Shown piece by piece: positions 21,638-33,732 of a stretch of DNA of 64,000 bases. Under the pieces are notes generated by a model that saw only the letters and a list, made by a program, of their open reading frames with translations, was not told the DNA's origin and did no database searches. Position 1 is the first letter of the stretch; every line of letters begins with the position of its first letter. This stretch comes from Periplaneta americana (lineage: Eukaryota > Arthropoda > Insecta > Blattodea > Blattidae), in contig NC_091120.1 of NCBI RefSeq assembly GCF_040183065.1, positions 13,967,208 through 14,031,207 on the forward strand, given 5' to 3'. The translations under genes were made by a program, and so were the position numbers.

Positions 21638-23085
21638 ATTTAACATAGGTAGTAAGTACTTGCAATTTGGGAAAAGGAAATTGTACCAGAATAATGGAAG
21701 GAGTCCATAATCGTACCTATTTTTAAGAAGGGGGACAAGACTAACTGTAGTAACTTTCGAGGAATCTCACTTTTGTTGACATGGTATAAAAGTTTGTCGA
21801 ATATCCTTTTGAGAAGATTAACTCCATATATAGATGAAATTATTGGGGATCATCAATGTGGTTTTAGGCGTAATAGATCGACTATTGATCAGATTTTTTG
21901 TATTCGACAGATATTGGAGAAAAAATGGGAGTATAAGGGTACAGTACATCAGTTATTCATAGATTTCAAAAAGGCATATGACTCGGTTAAGAGAGAAGTT
22001 TTATATGATATTCTTATTGAATTTGGTATTCCCAAGAAACTAGTTCGATTAATTAAAATGTGTCTTAATGAAACTTACAGCAGAGTCCGTATAGGTCAGT
22101 TTCTATCTGATGCTTTTCCAATTCACTGCGGGCTAAAGCAGGGAAATGCATTGTCACCTCTACTTTTTAACTTTGCTCTGGAATATGCCATTAGGAAAGT
22201 TCAGGATAACACAGAGGGTTTGGAATTGAACAGGTTACATCAGCTTCTTGTCTATGCAGATGACCTGAATATGTTAGGACAAAATCCACAAACGATTAGG
22301 GAAAACACGAAAATTCTACTTGAAGCAAGTAAAGCGATAGGATTGGAAGTAAATCTCGAGAAGACTAAGTATATGATTATGTCTCGTGACCAGAATACTG
22401 TACGAAATGGAAATATAAAAATTGGAGATTTATCCTTCGAAGCGGTGGAAAAATTCAAATATCTTGGAGCAACAGTAACAAATATAAATGACACTCAGGA
22501 GGAAATTAAACGCAGAATAAATATGGGTAATGCGTGTTATTATTTAGATGAGAAGCTTTTGTCATCTAGTCTGCTGTAAAAAAAATCTTAAAGTTAGAAT
22601 TTATAAAACAGTTATATTACCGGTTGTTCTGTATGGTTGTGAAGCTTGGACTCTCACTCTGAGAGAGGAACAGAGATTAAGGGTGTTTGAGAATAAGGTT
22701 CTTAGGAAAATATTTGGGGCTAAGAGGGATGAAGTTACAGGAGAATGGAGAAAGTTTCACAACGCAGAGCTGCACGCATTGTATTCTTCACCTGACGTAA
22801 TTAGGAACACTAATAATCCAGACGCTTGAGATGGGCAGGGCATGTAGCATGTATGGGCGAATCCAGAAATGCATATAGAGTGTTAGTTGGGAGGCCGGAG
22901 GGAAAAAGACCTTTGGGGAGGCCGAGACGTAGATGGGAAGATAATATTAAAATGGATTTGAGGGAGGTGGGATATGATACAGACTGGATTAATCTTTCTC
23001 AGGATAGGGACCAATGGCGGGCTTATGTGAGGGCAGCAATGAACCTCCGGGTTCTTTAAAAGTCAATAAGTAAGTAAGTAAGTAT
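21638..23085 (+). mobile_element. LINE family A, longest copy
   Basis: Holds most of the reverse-transcriptase domain. About 21665-21780 is a decayed [15 protein letters not shown]-type start. 21773-22579 reads through [44 protein letters not shown] and VYADDLNML. 22548-22829 and 22826-23059 hold the C-terminal block in shifted frames. It ends with TAAG repeats. Imperfect direct repeats flank it (TTCATATTTTCATTGCA at 21621 and TTCAAATTTTAATTGAA at about 23086). Confidence 0.88.
21773..22579 (+). pseudogene. Non-LTR reverse transcriptase, palm and fingers
   Basis: A 268-residue frame with the catalytic DFKKAYD (first Asp) and YADD motifs intact and the [17 protein letters not shown] segment of non-LTR enzymes. 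Frameshifts before about 21770 and after 22560 make it non-functional as a whole. It belongs to the same family as the fragments at 1986, 27972, 37670 and 51313. Confidence 0.85.
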
Positions 23086-23204
23086 TTCAAATTTTAATTG
23101 AATAATATATCAATGCTAAATTTTAAATATACTTGTACTACGAAAGTTAAAAAGAAAAACTCTGAAGTTTATAGAGATATATACTAATTAATATAAATGT
23201 CCAC

Positions 23205-23365
23205 AAGTTTGAAGATCGGGGGTTCGATTCCCGATGGTGTCATGAATTTTATCCGTTGATTTAATCCTTCCAGCGGCACTATGGTCCTGGAGTTCACTGT
23301 CTCTACAAAAATCAGTTCCTGGGAGTTTTCCTTCTGCTATATTATGGTCTGTAAAAGGGTTAACC
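23205..23365 (+). mobile_element. SINE-like fragment
   Basis: A B-box-like GGGGGTTCGATTCCCGATGG at about 23218-23237 is followed by a body with TTTAATCCTTCCAGCGGCAC. There is no clear A box. It is probably a truncated SINE of another family. Confidence 0.45.
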
Positions 23366-23940
23366 TTGCTTACTTCTTTACTTCGATAAATGTAAGCAAT
23401 AATTAATATAAATTGTAAAGCAAATACACTTTATCTTTGTTTCGTAGATCTGGTAAATTTTTATTACTATACCCACTTGTTAAGACCTTGTTAGTATAGT
23501 ATAGTATAGTATAGTAGTATTTATTAGCTGTTGTTAGCTGTTCTATTGTTGAGTCAGTTATTTACTCCTACATTCTAATAAAATGCCTGAGTTCATCATT
23601 GTAGCCCTCTACTTTATTTTAGTTATAGTATACCGTATTTAATTTGAGTTAATGTGAAAAATTCTGATTAACAATATGCAGCATAACATGGGTTAGCATA
23701 TCATAAATGCATAAAATGAAATGTACTTTTCAATAACATTAAGTTAGAAGTTACACATGAAATGTGTTCGTTATTATTAAAAGCGTAATATAGAAATTTT
23801 GTTCAGACTCTATAAGAAAAAGAGAGAAACTAATGTATTAATCTTAACAACCTAATAATGTAATAATAATAAGAATGTACACATTGCTATGAATATTGAT
23901 TGGAATCATCATGAATGCATGAAATAATTTCCTTCCTCAG

Positions 23941-24095
23941 GAAAACTGCTGAAGGTGTGCAGAAAATAATGTCATTTCTGAAAGATGTCGAATACTTATC
24001 ATGGAAATGGGCTTTGGAGGAATTACTGGAAATACACACCCAAACCATAGTAGCGTTAAATCAAATGATGGTGCCTGAGGATTATCTTAGAAAAG
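23941..24095 (+). CDS. Transferrin inter-lobe exon
   Basis: Encodes KTAEGVQKIMSFLKDVEYLS, WKWALEELLE and QMMVPEDYLRK, the end of the N-lobe and the bridge. Acceptor CCTCAG before 23941, donor GTAAGA at 24096. Confidence 0.93.
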
Positions 24096-24288
24096 GTAAG
24101 ATGTTAACTGAAAAGTATGGTAAGAAATATTAATCTAAATTTATTGATTTCGAGAAACTAAAGATTGAAAGATTTTAAATTCAAGTAATAGTTGAAGTAA
24201 TCTTCAACAATTCATTCTTGTTTATACAAGCAGTTAAATTTAAGCAGTTTCATAGTATAATAAGGTAATACTGGCATTACAATATAAC

Positions 24289-24704
24289 TATAGTCGCGAC
24301 GCTGTTATTTCCGGCGTGACTCCTCCTCTTTGCTTACGTCTTAGGAACTGAAGGCTCTATAAAGTCTAGGTAGGTAGTATCGTTCGCCATTTTTGTTCTT
24401 TCGTTGCCGAGCTACCAGACGAGGAATCTATTTGCCACACCGTTAAACATTATCATGTCGTAGCTCCTATGATAATAAATCAAACGCACTGTAATTCAGC
24501 AAATAATTGAGCGGCAAATAACGTATTCGTGTGCTTTCTGCGAACGCCAACGAAAGAGCCAAAATGGCGGGCGATTATGTCAAGTATTTATCGAGCCTTA
24601 AGAAATTAATAACGTCTTCATGAGCGAATCACAAGACGCACACGTTTAAATGTAGCCGACCTGCAACGCGATTGGCTGCCGGAAATTAGAGTGACGGGAC
24701 TATA
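24289..24704. mobile_element. MITE family M1, copy 1
   Basis: 416 bp with inverted ends TATAGTCGCG and GGGACTATA. A second copy of 405 bp lies at 54468-54872 with ends TATAGTCCCG and GGGACTATA. The two match along the whole length (for example AAGTCTAGGTAGGTAGTATC and TGCCGGAAATTAGAG). No coding capacity. Confidence 0.75.
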
Positions 24705-25782
24705 ACTATGCAGCTGCACACTTTCCTTTTACTCTCGCCACGACCACGACTATGCGATAACAAAACAATATCCGTCTTCCACAAGGTGTTCAAGAACAAA
24801 CTTCAGAAAAGATTTACCAACAAGTGTTTTAAAACAAATTTGACTGTAAAATAAAAATGAAAAAAAAAAGAGAGAGAAAAAATAAGAAAGAGTAAGAGAG
24901 AGATAAATTGCCGCGCCTCTGGAAATTGCCGCCCTAGGCAGTTGCCTAGGTTGCCTAGGCCTAAATCCGGCACTGAATACATCGCCACATTAAGTTGCTT
25001 CGAAAATCACACAGAAGTTGTAGATCTGTACCTTATTAATTGACGTCTGAACAGGCTGAACACAAAGTGGATTTGTGTGTTCAGCTTATCGATAACTCAA
25101 TGAATGATAGATTTATCAGAACCATTGTCATGTGTGATGAAAAATGGGTATAGCTATTACCGCAACCCTGACACCTCAGAACAGTGGCTCAACCCCATTC
25201 AGGCTGCCAAAATCGGTTCGGCCTGAAAGTAATGTTACGTGTCTGGTTGTTAATCTTCACTTGTTTCTTCATATAATTAGTTCTTGAATGACTGTATTTG
25301 CCGGCATATAAGACACTTTCCCTTTTTTGTACACATTTTCGAGGGAAAAACTTACCGCTGAATATTTATTATAATGCAGTTATAGTATTTCAAATATAAA
25401 GTAACAGGTAGATCTAGTTTCATCAACTATCTACTCTAACTAGGTAAGAATACCTCTTAAATTATCTTCATGTCCAGAATTGAAGAGTCACTCGAAACCT
25501 CTTCTCAATCAGAATCTGAGTCCTCATACAACAAATTGTCCTCTGTACCATCCAGTGCATTACTAATACCACACTTCTTAAATGATTGTCTCAGTTTTCA
25601 TAGCATCCCATGAAGCTTGGACCCATTCACAAACCCGTATCGGCATATGAAACACACCCTATTTTTCAAACCAATTTTCAGCTAGGCCAGCTATCGTACG
25701 AATTTTGTAAAAGTTGTTCAAGTAATGTGGCTTGCATACGTTATGCTCACAATTTGTGTAATGTCCAGGAATTACTAATTTA

Positions 25783-27115
25783 CGAGGCTCATCTATAAAG
25801 TAAGTTTCCCGATCTTTTCCCCTTGAAAGTAAACGTAATTAGCCGTGTCAATTGCGCATGCGTAACAGATCTATGACATATCAATCATATGCCAGCCGGA
25901 CAGGTCCCACCTGGTGCCAGTAGCGTGGCAGCAGTGGTCCGAAATGGAAGCTCTTATTCTTTCTCCCACCGCCTGCGAGGTTCGGTCGGTGATAAAGTTC
26001 TTTAATGCACAAAGCATTGCGCCAATTGAAATTCATCGGCAGCTCTGTCAGGTCTATGGGCCAAACATCATGAGTAAGCAGATGGTGCGTCGCTGATGTA
26101 GGCAGTTTTCCGAAGGTCGTCAAAGTGTCCATGATGAAGAGCGCAATGAGCGACCATCACTCAACAGTGATGATCGTGTTGAGCTGGTGCGGCAGTGCAT
26201 CATGGAGAACCGTCGCTTCACGATTACGGAGCTGAGCAGCCATTTTCCGCAGATATCGCGATCCTTGTTGCATGAGATTGTCACTAAGCACCTGCTGTTC
26301 AAAAAAGTGTGTGCCAGGTGGGTGCCGAAAAACCTGACACCCGAACACAAAATGCAACATTTAGGAGCAGCACTGACATTTCTGCAATGGTATCACGATG
26401 ACTGCGACAAGTTTCTCGACAGGATCGTCACGGGCGATGAGACTTTGATTTCGCACTTCACCCTGGAAACCAAGCAGCAGTCAATGCATTGGCAGCATAG
26501 TGGATCTCCGGTCAGGACGAAATTCAAACAGATGCTGTCGGTACGGAAAGTGATGTGCACGGTGTTCTGGGACAGGAAGGGCATTCTGCTCATTGACTTC
26601 CTTCCAAGAGGTGAAACAGTGAACGCTGACCATTACTGTGAAACACTGCGAAAATTGCGACGTGCCATTCAAAACAAGAGGCGTGGAATGCTTACTGCAG
26701 GTGTTGTGCTCCTCCTTGACAATGCTCGTCCACATACAGCTCGGCGCACAGCATCTGTTTTGACGGAATTTGGCTGGGAGTTGTTTGATCATTTACCCTA
26801 CAGTCCTGATCTTACTCCCAGCGATTTTCACGTTTTCTTGTACCTCAAGAAATTCCTGTCCTCTGGTGAGCGTTTTGGCAACGACGAAGAGCTGAAGACG
26901 TCTGTCACACGCTGGTTCCATTCTCAGGCGGCAGAGTTCTATGACAGAGGGATACAAAAGTTGATCCCACGATACGACAAGTGTCTCAATTCTGATGGTG
27001 GCTATGTTGAAAAATAGCTGAAACATTGTTGTACCTGTTGCTAATAAATGTTTTCCTGAAAGTGTGTGTTCTTTTTTTTTTTAAATAGGGAAACTTACTT
27101 TCTGGATGCGCCTCG
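25783..27115 (+). mobile_element. mariner element, nearly intact
   Basis: 1,333 bp between TA dinucleotides (25781-25782 and 27116-27117). The inverted ends are CGAGGCTCATCTATAAAGTA on the left and TTACTTTCTGGATGCGCCTCG (reverse) on the right. The right end is only 66 bases upstream of a transferrin splice acceptor. Confidence 0.93.
25944..27017 (+). pseudogene. mariner DD34D transposase with one premature stop
   Basis: A start codon at 25944 opens a frame whose only defect is a TGA at 26094-26096; the frame then runs open to 27017. The N-terminal helix-turn-helix lies in residues 1-110. The catalytic motifs VTGDET, LLLDNARPH and YSPDLTPSDFH are intact, with 34 residues between the second and third Asp. 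At the stop, mariner proteins usually have an aromatic residue within 'vrrW...F', so a single Trp-to-stop change is likely. Confidence 0.9.
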
Positions 27116-27181
27116 TACATTTAACGTAACTTACGAGAAAGTAATATTTGTAATTCTATATTCTTTTATAACATATTTCAG

Positions 27182-27428
27182 CTCCGGGATTTTTAAGTGC
27201 CAATACTGTAACAAATTGTAAACCTTCTGGTAACGTCCGCATCTGCACCAGAACAAGTGCTGAGATGAATAAATGCGACTTGTTACAAAAAGCAGCGTCT
27301 GCATACGGCATAAAGCCACAACTGGAGTGTCTTCTGGGCCAGACCTCGGAATCCTGCATGAAAGCAGTGCAGACAGATATTGCAGACGTGGTCATCACTC
27401 AGCCAGACGATCTCCACGCTGGTCGCAA
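27182..27428 (+). CDS. Transferrin C-lobe exon
   Basis: Encodes PGFLSANTVTNCKPSGNVRI, CTRTSAEMNKC and QTDIADVVITQPDDLHAGR. The last segment corresponds to the human segment with Asp392 ('AMSLDGG'), and no Asp is at the aligned position. Acceptor TTTCAG before 27182, donor GTAGGT at 27429. Confidence 0.93.
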
Positions 27429-27445
27429 GTAGGTAGATTATTTAT

Positions 27446-27640
27446 GTGTCAGAAACATAATTTTTTTATCTTCATCTTACGATGTTTGGTGACGTATACA
27501 CGTCCGTTGATGTGACATATTAATGAATTTAAATACTATTATAGTCACAATCATGCCATGGTATGAAAAAAAATTGTACAACCTCGAGCGGGAATCGAAC
27601 CTGCGACTTCTGTTCAATAATTTTTTTATCTTTATCCAAT
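27446..27640 (-). mobile_element. SINE family S4 fragment spanning a unit junction
   Basis: Same sequence as the array at 33733-34583: a unit tail (ATCTTACGATGTTTG, GACGTATACACGTCCG) is joined to a unit head (CAATCATGCCATGG, then the reversed B box GGGAATCGAACCTGCGA). So it is a fragment of a tandem multimer. Confidence 0.7.
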
Positions 27641-27914
27641 TTATTTCATGCAGGATGTTAAAAAAAACTTCTTAATATTTTGAGAGGTGGTAGTACAGTG
27701 ACACTGTTTTGTTCAGGCGCTCGATTTTCATTTTCCCGTTGCTTGGCGCAGGGTGGAGGGGTAAGACATGATGATCTCCCTCCCCTTGCTCATTCAATGT
27801 TGAGCAGTTTGGGTTCCTCTCCCTCCTACTGTTCCTTTACTGTGTATTGCAGGCTGCATTTTATATGATGTAATCTTTGCCAACCACTGCTGTAAAGTGT
27901 GGTTTAAATTTCTG

Positions 27915-27915
<1 letters not shown>

Positions 27916-27972
<57 letters not shown>

Positions 27973-28114
27973 TAAAATGGATTTGAGGGAGGTGGGGTAT
28001 GGTGATAGAGACTGGATTAATCTTGCACAGGATAGGGACCGCTGGCGGGCTTATGTGAGGGCGGCAATGAACCTTCGGGTTCCTTAAAAGCCATTTGTAA
28101 GTAAGTAAGTATTA

Positions 28115-28151
<37 letters not shown>

Positions 28152-28184
28152 TACTATTATTATTATTACTATTATTATTATTAC

Positions 28185-28226
<42 letters not shown>

Positions 28227-28252
28227 TACTACTTTTACTATTACTATTATTA

Positions 28253-28304
<52 letters not shown>

Positions 28305-28395
28305 TATTACTATTACTACTACTACTATTACTACTATTACTATTACTACTATTACTATTATTATTATTTTTATTATTATTATTATTATTTTGCTT
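27916..28395. repeat. (ATT)n microsatellite interrupted by a LINE fragment
   Basis: ATT repeats run from 27916 to 27971 and from 28112 to 28395, with ACT variant units in the second block. Long open frames of Leu or Asn here are artefacts of the repeat. Confidence 0.95.
27972..28111 (+). mobile_element. LINE family A, extreme 3' end
   Basis: About 140 bases matching the last 45 codons of the family ([22 protein letters not shown]) plus the TAAG repeat tail, embedded in an ATT microsatellite. Confidence 0.88.
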
Positions 28396-29148
28396 GATGT
28401 TTAAAGACAGTTGATGATACATAGGGAATTCTCTTGTTCCTGGTCTGAACCTCTTGGGGTATCATGGTGAGTTAAAACTTACCTCTTTATCGGTCATATC
28501 AAAGAATCAATATGTAAATAAAAAATATACATAATAGGATTGGAGAATTTTGTACCCCTTATCTGCTTTACGCTCGCTTATATCATACCCGGTTTCTTAA
28601 ATATGACTTGAAAAATGACGTCTTACAAATACTCGTACATAATACTGTATATTAACTATGCCATTTTTATTTCATATCTTTAACAGAAAAAGGAAATGTT
28701 ATACTGGTAATACTAAATCTGTAAATAAGGATCCTTTTGTTTCGTAATATAAATTACCTAATCCATTTGTAATGGAAGTAATTATCGAACGGAATAAAAG
28801 AAATTCGTGGTAGTCAAATTAAAATCGAGTTAAAGAATATCTTCTTCATCAGAAAGCTTTATATTATAACCCTGAAGAATTATAGAATTAAGAAAGAATT
28901 GATGTCAGACCTAAGTATGTACAGTGCCAGTAGCTTGTATGTGAAAACTGTATCTGTCTCCTTCTTTTGTGTAGGCTAGGTACCTTTACCTTGCCAGAAA
29001 CTTGTACCGGTAACCAAAGTATTATTGGTAATAATAAAGAAAAATAATAGTAATAAAGTACCGGTAGTTGTTGTTAAAGCAGCAGTTAAGAGATATATGA
29101 AGCATTTTCTTCTAGCAGACTAAAGACGTTAGACTATTTTTTTTCCAG
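28396..29148. other. Intron sequence, nothing recognised
   Basis: AT-rich intron between transferrin exons; a few ACCGGTA motifs and no terminal repeats or reading frames of interest. Confidence 0.3.
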
Positions 29149-29300
29149 AGAGTTTGCTTTGAAGCCATTATTATATGAATACACAAAGAATATCAATAGA
29201 ATTCAGAGAGTTGCAGCAGTAGTGCCAATAAATTCACCAATCAAACGTATAAATGACTTGAGAGGAAAGAAAGCTTGTTTTCCAGTTTATGATGGCATTG
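29149..29300 (+). CDS. Transferrin C-lobe exon
   Basis: Encodes EFALKPLLYEYTKNINRIQR, VAAVVPINSP and NDLRGKKACFPVYDGI. In human transferrin the corresponding segment has Tyr426 ('GYFAVAVVKK') and the anion loop 'CHTAVGRTAGW'. Here the tyrosine is lost and CFPVYDGIGW lacks the Thr and Arg. Acceptor TTTCCAG, donor GTAAGT at 29301. Confidence 0.93.
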
Positions 29301-31225
29301 GTAAGTTAAACCCATTATTTCAATTGCAAAGTATTCATATTATTATTTGAAACTTTCGATTTATTTTTTTACAAAATACATTTTTAAAGCAACAATTTTG
29401 CTAATTTGACTTGTATCACACAAAGAATATAAGACCTAAACGGAATGTTTAATGCTTTTGTGTAACTTTCTGTGCAGAATTTTTACTACAGCTTCATTAT
29501 TTTCAATAATTGCACGCATTATATAGTTTTACCACCTGACCATCAGTGAAAACGTTACTCATTCACTCATATCAGATTTTCCATCCCTGAAGTGACAACA
29601 TACTGCATATTTTGAAAAGTAAAATACACACAAAGTATCTGTCTGTCTGTGTGTCTGACTTTTCAATTTTGAGCTGTCATTGAAAACAAAATACATCATA
29701 GAAAATACAGTAGAAGAACAGAAATAACAAAATTGAAATAAAACGTAGAAAATTTTCAATAATTGATTAATAAAAACATAAAGCGTCAACAAAAGATGAT
29801 ATAAAAATGTTTAGAACATGTACCGGTAACAAAAGTTGTTAAGAGGAATGTTTAAGAGTGACAAAGCAAGATGTAAAAATAATTGCCCATTATGAATTCC
29901 TTTAAGGGGGGTGGTGGTGGTGAAATTTCTATTTTCTACGTTTTCCAAGCTGCGTCCTTGATGTTTGTGTGATAGATAATGATGTGGTGAAGTTTTGTTA
30001 CTGTGAGTCAATTAGTTTGAGTTATTAACAAAAACATTTTGAAAAATTTGCACACTTCAAAATGAAATGTGTTGCTCAATTTTTCAGTAAAATGTTTGGA
30101 ATTTTTTTTTTTTTGCAAGACCAGTGGCATATTTATAAAAATATCACACATTAGTTTTCCTATATCTTTACCACAAAAGGGGGAAAAATTTTATAACCAC
30201 CGCATACCTAAAAATATAAATTTTCCATTGCTATTATAAACATTTCATTTCAAAAAGTATCAATTTAAGCATAAAACCCATGTGCTGTTTTGTTAACGAC
30301 AATGTATAGAACATGCAGTAAAATTTTCATATTCCTAGCATCAAAATTGTAAGAGCTTTTACATTTGGAATGTGACGAAATGTGCTGAAAAAAGAGTGAG
30401 AAAAGAGCTTGTAAAATTAGCATGGAATTGAAGTTCAAGGGTGCAGCCATTTATATATTGCGTAATTTTTATGCTTTTGAGTGCCGCAGAGCATTGAAAC
30501 TTGCTCAACATATGAATAAGAGATCGCTGATTCATTTTTACAAGAAAACAAAAATGCTATTTTTGACTGAAAATGACCAGAATTTCACCCATCACCCCCT
30601 CCCCCTCAACAAAATTACTATAAATTTTTGTATTGATCCTCTAGCACCAATCATAAGTCCCACCACTACAGTTTAATCACTGTAGCCTCAAGGTGATGAG
30701 AGATGGGAGGACTGAGTTCAAATAAAAAAATTATTACATAAGATTAATTTTTTGGTCCTACATATGTCGAACATGGAGTAAGGCCACTAAGGGAAAATAC
30801 CAAAAGAGAAAGATTTGATCCCATGCTATAGATTGAGCCTCGGCATAGCTCAGTGGTTAAAGCGCCCAGTGCATAGAACTGGGGGTCCTGGGTTCGATCC
30901 GCGTCGCCAGAGCGAATTTTTCTCCATTAATAACCAATGGTAACCATAACAAAAACTATTATTTTAAGCATGTTGTGAATACAACGTTGGAGCTTCACAC
31001 AATTGTAGACGTGTGAAGCCATTCTTTTGCTGACTGTACATTTGAGAAAATTAACTTTACAACTTCACATTGCTCAGTAAAATTTTGACAGTGACTCCTT
31101 TTTCATTTTAATAATCAAAATTTCTGTGTTTAAGTTTTTTTTTTTTTTTCAGAGAATGTTTTTTTTATTATTATTTCATGTATTATGGACTGATTATCTC
31201 CAATTATATGAACATATTGTTACAG
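29301..31225. other. Intron sequence with one SINE head
   Basis: Mostly unrecognised AT-rich sequence. A SINE lies at 30838-30915. Runs GGGGGGTGGTGG (29907) and CACCCCCTCCCCC (30593) could be the ends of a decayed inverted-repeat element, but the match is weak. Confidence 0.3.
30838..30915 (+). mobile_element. tRNA-derived SINE head
   Basis: A box CATAGCTCAGTGGTTAAAGC and B box GGGTTCGATCC with correct spacing. The tRNA cloverleaf is imperfect and a non-tRNA body follows, so it is a SINE rather than a tRNA gene. Confidence 0.65.
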
Positions 31226-31384
31226 GTTGGAATTCCATATTCACTGCGTTGAAAGACAAAGGCTTACTCCCCTCTTCTTGCTCCAGTGTAGAAGCACTTG
31301 GTGAATTTTTTTCAGAAAGCTGTGTACCAGGCATCAATAAGACGCACAATTTTCGTGAAAGTTTACAAACATTGTGCGATGGAG
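31226..31384 (+). CDS. Transferrin C-lobe exon with a GC donor
   Basis: Encodes WNSIFTALKDKGLLPSSC and ESCVPGINKTHNFRESLQTL, then CDG. The acceptor is TTACAG before 31226. To keep frame with the next exon and restore the conserved DRYSG start, the exon must end at 31384, making the donor GCATGT instead of GT. The in-frame alternative (GT at 31389 with an acceptor at 31954) would delete the conserved RYSG segment. Confidence 0.85.
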
Positions 31385-31883
31385 GCATGTAATACACTAC
31401 CATTATTTTAAAGCAAAATATTGTATTAAGTTAAGGAATTTCAAACATTTAAAATATAAGTAAATCATAGAAATAAAGTTAATGATGTATTCTCTATTGG
31501 AAAACAAACGGAACTTCAATAAAAATGTGCATGTGTTTGTGTGTTCAAATATTGGTAACAGTTCTCTGAATAATACCTGTTGAGTTCGTAATTGGTTTTA
31601 TGAAATTTGAAACAAAAACCTAAGTTAACTGCAGTAAAAGAAAATGGAGAGTGTGATTTCTCTGAATGCTATTAATGATATTTGTATAGCTACATCTCAA
31701 AATCAGTCTTCGTCCAGCTCTTTGATAATTCTAATTCTTCAAGTATTTTCCCTTCAACCCTGATATAATAAACTTCTGAACTATCTGTTGATACCGATTA
31801 TTTACATTAAATTGATCTGTTAATATGACTTGTTTCTGCAGTGAATGTAAGCTACGTCTACATCAATGCAGATCATACATTAG

Positions 31884-32147
<264 letters not shown>

Positions 32148-32209
32148 TAGGCATTGGAGCAGAGCATAAGCTTGTGCTCGGGCGCAGTTCAGTTTAGTTA
32201 TACAAAATA

Positions 32210-32871
32210 TTTTATGCTCGACCATGCCGAAATGTAGTTATTATACACCTGGTAGCAGCCCTTTAATGGACCTTATTAAAGTACACCTATTCATTAAAGT
32301 TCACTTCTTCAACCAATCAGAATACGCCATTGTAGCAATATGAAAGCGCAAGTATCGATTATTCTCGGATATGCAATCGAAAAACAACTAGTGAAACATC
32401 ACGGAGGCTGGAAATCCAATACTGTCGCAGAAGGTTATGCTCTGTTACTATAATAATTAGCGTTAATTGTAAATAATATTCAAATAAATTCAATTTGTCA
32501 TCTCGTTTTTCAATGTCTAAATCAATTTCAAGGTTATATCAAGATTAATGTTCATTTTACTCTCTAGATTATATCAAGGTCAATGACATTTGTTCCTCGG
32601 AAAAAATCAATACTTTCGCGTCTGCGCACATCTCACAATTGACGAGATGGCACAAAGTCAGTTCCGCTCCCCAGTCACATAAGAATAACATGAATACTTA
32701 TGAATAATTTCAAGTTAGAAATATGGTCGATCATAAAAAGTCGTATGAAACTTGCCTGTAATGGTAATTAAGACGCTCATATGAAAATTATGAAACTCGC
32801 TTGCGCTCGTTTCATAAACATACTCGCGTCTTAATTACTACCATTATAGGCTCGTTGCATAATGTACTATT
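32210..32871 (-). repeat. Interspersed repeat, family R1, copy 2
   Basis: Inverted copy of 10770-11433, ending GGCTCGTTGCATAATGTACT at the right. High similarity along the whole length is visible by eye. Confidence 0.65.
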
Positions 32872-33275
32872 ACAAAATTGAAGTGTTCATTGAGCACAAC
32901 AACATTAATATACAAAGCGTTCATTTCAAAACTTCCCAGTCTAAATAAGTATAAGTTTAAATTGAATTTAATTAAAGAAAGAACACATCAATTTAGATAT
33001 TAAGGGGGAAGTTTAAAACCAGTCTTAACTGATTATTAAGTTTCACCCCTTCACTCTCAGCCACCAAACATTTAAGTCAGGATCTGGAAAAGAGAAAGTA
33101 AAATTTTTTAAGTAAGGCGTTCTTTTTCTATTCAGTTACGGTGATGGTAATCTTAACTTACTTCAAAAGTCTTAGTAGGTAGTAGGCCTATATATTATTA
33201 ATCAGTGCCATGTAACTCATTTCAATATTTTAAGCAATGTAATTTTAAATTTAAGTGGTACTTGTATATTTGCAG

Positions 33276-33382
33276 ACAATGATAACACATCGCATGTAAA
33301 TCTGCAATCTAAAAACTTCAGGCCTATTTGTCTTGAAGATCAGGCTGAAGAATGCTACTTAACCTGGGCTACTCCTGGACAA
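33276..33382 (+). CDS. Transferrin C-lobe exon
   Basis: Encodes NDNTSHVNLQSKNFRPICLE and DQAEECYLTWATPGQ, the region of human His585 ('C.LA.APNHAVV'). No His is at the aligned position. Acceptor TTTGCAG before 33276, donor GTAAGA at 33383. Confidence 0.93.
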
Positions 33383-33732
33383 GTAAGAAATGGATTCTGA
33401 ATTTATGTTTCTCAGTAGACTACACAAAATATTTATTACGAGAATGATAAAAAATCATACTGGTGTATGTAGAGTAATCAGGTCTTTTTTAACATTTAAG
33501 AATTACCTAAAACTAACAGTTTATATGTATTATAAATGGAGAACAAATGCATGGTTCGTCCATTATGTAATTTTTCATATATACTTCAGTATGTACCAGT
33601 ACCTTTCGTTCATTTCGTAGACAGAACAATGTAAGTATATAACATACGTTATGAGAATTAGTGGGCGTTATTTTCCAAAAGTCAGTATGGTAGAGAACTT
33701 GATACAGTAGCAGTCAAGAGTGGAAAAATGAA

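Noticed and set aside
28084-28422. Long poly-Leu and poly-Asn reading frames
   Set aside because: Direct products of the (ATT)n microsatellite on either strand.
29893-30610. Possible G-rich/C-rich inverted-repeat element
   Set aside because: The ends match only over short low-complexity G/C runs and there is no target duplication.
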